Source: Adiantum capillus-veneris
Lineage: Eukaryota > Streptophyta > Polypodiopsida > Polypodiales > Pteridaceae
Assembly: GCA_014529385.2 (NCBI GenBank)
Contig: CM043966.1
Location: 84,931,087-84,995,086 of the forward strand
DNA: 64,000 nucleotides
Direction: 5' to 3'
Shown here: positions 61,731-64,000 of the stretch, one piece after another
Position numbering within the stretch: the stretch's first letter is position 1
Layout of the letters: every line of letters begins with the position of its first letter
The notes under the pieces: model-generated
What the model was told of the DNA's origin: nothing
The model's database searches: none
What the model saw: only the letters and a program-made list of their open reading frames with translations
Made by a program: the position numbers and the translations under genes

Positions 61731-61860
61731 CACTACAACATATGAAGGTCATTTTGACATTTATTCCGATGGCTTACATCACTATTTTTGTCGATATATG
61801 CATCCCTATTAAAACGTCAGAATATGTGTTGCAATAGCTGTCAAAAACAAAATTTTGCAA
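61731..61860 (+). mobile_element. possible CACTA-type terminus
   Basis: CACTACAACATATGAAGG opens an abrupt change from the integrase fragment. Subterminal sequence (CCGATGGCTTACATCACTAT, TTTTGTCGATATATGC) has the CGA/GTCG-rich style of CACTA ends. A second CACTACAAGAATTTCC lies at 62056 in the same orientation. The opposite TTGTAGTG end was not found. Confidence 0.4.
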
Positions 61861-61930
61861 CATGTATATCGACAACCATAGCCATGCATATATGATCGGA
61901 TAGCATAGTGACTTTGTATATAAAAACAAA

Positions 61931-62028
61931 TTCTTGGGCAGAGGGCATGTAGTCTTGCATATGGCTCTGTACTCCTCTCTTTGGGAGGACATGGCCATAT
62001 GCAAGACGGCATGGCCTTTGCCCAAGAA
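61931..62028. ncRNA. miRNA-precursor-like hairpin (98 nt)
   Basis: Arms 61931-61965 and 61994-62028 are 35 nt each and pair with about four mismatches and no bulges. The left arm begins TTCTTGGGCAGAGGGCATG and ends TCTTGCATATGGC. The loop is 28 nt. Size and symmetry fit a plant pre-miRNA or a small-RNA hairpin from a transposon remnant; no proof of transcription. Confidence 0.4.
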
Positions 62029-62239
62029 AGTGAGTAGCACCAAAAGCAAATGTGCTCCCACTACAAGAATTTCCACAAAGTTTCATTTGTTTTAGCATCA
62101 CTATTTCAAAAAGAAATCACTTGCCTCCTACATGATAACCATGTAGGATCTCACACGGGATTAAGGCGGATGTATTGTTGTAATAGAAAGGAAAAATATG
62201 AACATAACCAAAACACATTGCAAGTACAACGTAAACTTT

Positions 62240-62400
62240 AGCTTGTCAGAAGCCATAACCATGTAACACGCGATAATCATATAACGACCATAACCACGAC
62301 CGACTATAACCATACATAACCATAACAATGACCTGTCCAAAATAATGACGAATCCAATATAAACATAACCACAATGCAACCATATATATAACCATCATCA
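62240..62400. repeat. ATAACCA-rich simple repeat
   Basis: CATAACCA/CGACCATAACCAC-type units recur more than ten times, with degenerate spacing. Confidence 0.7.
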
Positions 62401-62458
62401 AAACCAGCCATCATCGATCAATGACCAAAATACAATGCATGTCATACTACATGTATAT

Positions 62459-62611
62459 TGTTGAGCTTATATGTCAAGCTACTCAATATATAGACTACAT
62501 ATATAGCTTCTCTATATATAGCACTCGGGTCCCCTCTATATATACATCATCTCATGTGTGTATTCTACACACTTTGGGTTTCTATTTCTGTGCTCTCTCT
62601 CTCTCTCAACA
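62459..62611 (+). repeat. 5' LTR of element 3 (153 bp)
   Basis: TGTTGAGCTTATATG ... CTCTCTCAACA. The TATA-like TCTATATATACATCATCTC is shared with the other LTRs. Confidence 0.92.
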
Positions 62612-63426
62612 TGGTATCAGAGCAGAAAATTTTTGTTTTCAAGTTTTCACCTAATGCAAAACATTTTTGAAGATTCTGCGTGCGAAAGCCATTGGAATCG
62701 ATGTGGTCTACAACTTTGTAGAAGAAAGTTTTTCCACATTTTGCACCGATTTTGAGTTTTTGTTTCCAGACTATGAACATGTCTGAAAAGCAACTTTTGC
62801 TTTTTGTTTTTGATTTTCCTCCTAATTAAAAACGATTTTGCTTACAACTTTGCAAAAGAAATTTTTTCCAAATTCTGCACCGATTTTGAGTTATTGTTCG
62901 CAGACTGTGAACATGTCTGAAAAGAAACTTTTGCTTTTTGTTTTTTATTTTCCTCCTAATAAAAAATGAGTTTGCAAAAATGACCAGCGGAGCCATCGGA
63001 ATCGATGTGGTCTACAACTTTGCAGAAGAAAGTTTTTCCAAATTCTGCACCGATTGTGAGTTATCATTCACAAACTGCGAACATGTCTTAAAAGCAACAT
63101 TTTTCTTTTTGCTTTTGATTTTCCTCCTAATTGAAAATTTATCAATCATATATTTCTCTTCATCAATCATATATTTATTAGTGACGAACTTTGTTGCAGA
63201 AGACAATTTACATCTGCAAATATGTCTGAAAAGCAACCTTTTGCTTTATGCTTTTGATTTTTCTCTTAGTTGAAAATTTATCGATCACATATTTCTCTTC
63301 ATCAATCATAGATTTGTTACTGAGTAACTTTATTGCAAAAACAGTTACATCTACGATTATATTTGAAAAGCAACCTTTTGCTTTTTTCTTTTGATTTTTC
63401 TCTTAGTTGAAAATTTATCAATCATA
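62459..63426 (+). mobile_element. short-LTR non-autonomous retroelement 3, 3'-truncated
   Basis: The 5' LTR (62459-62611) and primer site TGGTATCAGAGCAG (62612-62625) match elements 1 and 2. The interior has about three 150-170-bp units (GATGTGGTCTACAACTTTG near 62699 and 63005) and three 130-bp units (AATTTATCAATCATATATTT near 63137). It breaks off after AATTTATCAATCATAT at about 63426, where unrelated sequence begins, so no 3' LTR is present. Confidence 0.9.
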
Positions 63427-64000
63427 TTGATAGCCGTTTTTTGGTTCTCTGTAATTGCCATAGTGAGTTATCTCACCCTATCAAATCACTCAAACACTGT
63501 GGTTACCCCCACCCTTTCACTGTATATAGGTGCGTGTGAGTTAGGGGACTTTTCCCATATCTCCTTACTGAAATAAAAAACCCTCAATTAGCTAATCATT
63601 GGGCTAGTTGAGCCAAAAATATAAAAAATATAAGTATATTATGGCCCATGCGTATGTAAATATTTCTTTGTATATAGGGCTAAATAAAATATTTTTTCAT
63701 AATTATTTTGGTATTTATTTAAATATTTCTACCTAGGTGTGTGTTATTTATGCTTTGTACATTGCCTCACCATTACCACAATTTTTCTTACCATTTTTCA
63801 TACTCTTTATTCCATATAGAAATATTTTCATGTAAGCTTCTCTTATATTTGGTGTAACTCCACCCCAACAAAAATCCAAAAAAACTAGTTTTATTTATGT
63901 GTATATTTTTTCACTATTGTGATTTTTCCCTTCCTACATCTATTTTGTTTTTTTTCTAAAAAATAAGAACACCAAAAATATTTATCTTTTTATGATAGCC
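63427..64000. other. AT-rich, no gene seen
   Basis: No ORF or repeat boundary recognised to the end of the window. Confidence 0.4.

Overview
The window is nuclear DNA of a land plant with a large, transposon-rich genome. Evidence: plant-type Ty3/gypsy and Ty1/copia polyproteins, initiator-tRNA-Met primer sites (TGGTATCAGAGC) next to LTR ends, very long (GA)n/(CT)n and (TG)n microsatellites, GT-AG intron signals, AT-rich spacers, and no dense bacterial-style coding. The sequence alone does not fix the lineage (fern, lycophyte, gymnosperm or early angiosperm all remain possible).

Layout. 0.5-4 kb: a possible multi-exon, GC-rich minus-strand gene whose putative first intron holds a striking array of short palindromes (2285-3556). 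4-13.9 kb: mostly unassigned DNA, a long CT microsatellite and copy A of a 1.33-kb repeat with TTAA ends. 14-18.3 kb: a decayed minus-strand Ty3 pol followed by a long decayed ORF of unknown family. 20.8-23.2 kb: decayed plus-strand coding pieces flanking copy B of the TTAA repeat. 23.5-23.8 kb: a histone H3-like (possibly CENH3-like) pseudogene. 24.8-25.7 kb: the longest intact orphan ORF (314 codons). 26.1-28.4 kb: another decayed Ty3 element. 29.9-35.0 kb: a non-autonomous short-LTR retroelement with a second member of the same family inserted into it in inverse orientation; both insertions keep perfect 5-bp target duplications. 35-47 kb: LTR fragments, a decayed copia pol (minus) joined to another copia's LTR and gag (plus), a TIR element, a copia/gypsy chimera and GA microsatellites. 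47-48.4 kb: TTAA copy C. 48.4-53.9 kb: the best-preserved retroelement, a chromovirus on the minus strand (gag, PR, RT, RNase H, IN, chromodomain) with an extra unidentified ORF directly 5' of gag. 55.7-58.4 kb: a Tat-like Ty3 element with a second RNase H. 59.6-60.0 kb: a second palindrome array. 60.4-61.7 kb: gag and integrase scraps of a further Ty3 lineage. 61.7-62.0 kb: a CACTA-like terminus and a miRNA-precursor-like hairpin. 62.5-63.4 kb: a third short-LTR element.

Nearly every recognisable protein belongs to a retroelement, and most are broken by stops and frameshifts. Candidate host-derived material is limited to the 0.5-4 kb gene, the H3-like pseudogene, the 24.8-kb ORF and perhaps the 53-kb ORF. 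All family assignments come from reading motifs by eye; no search was run.
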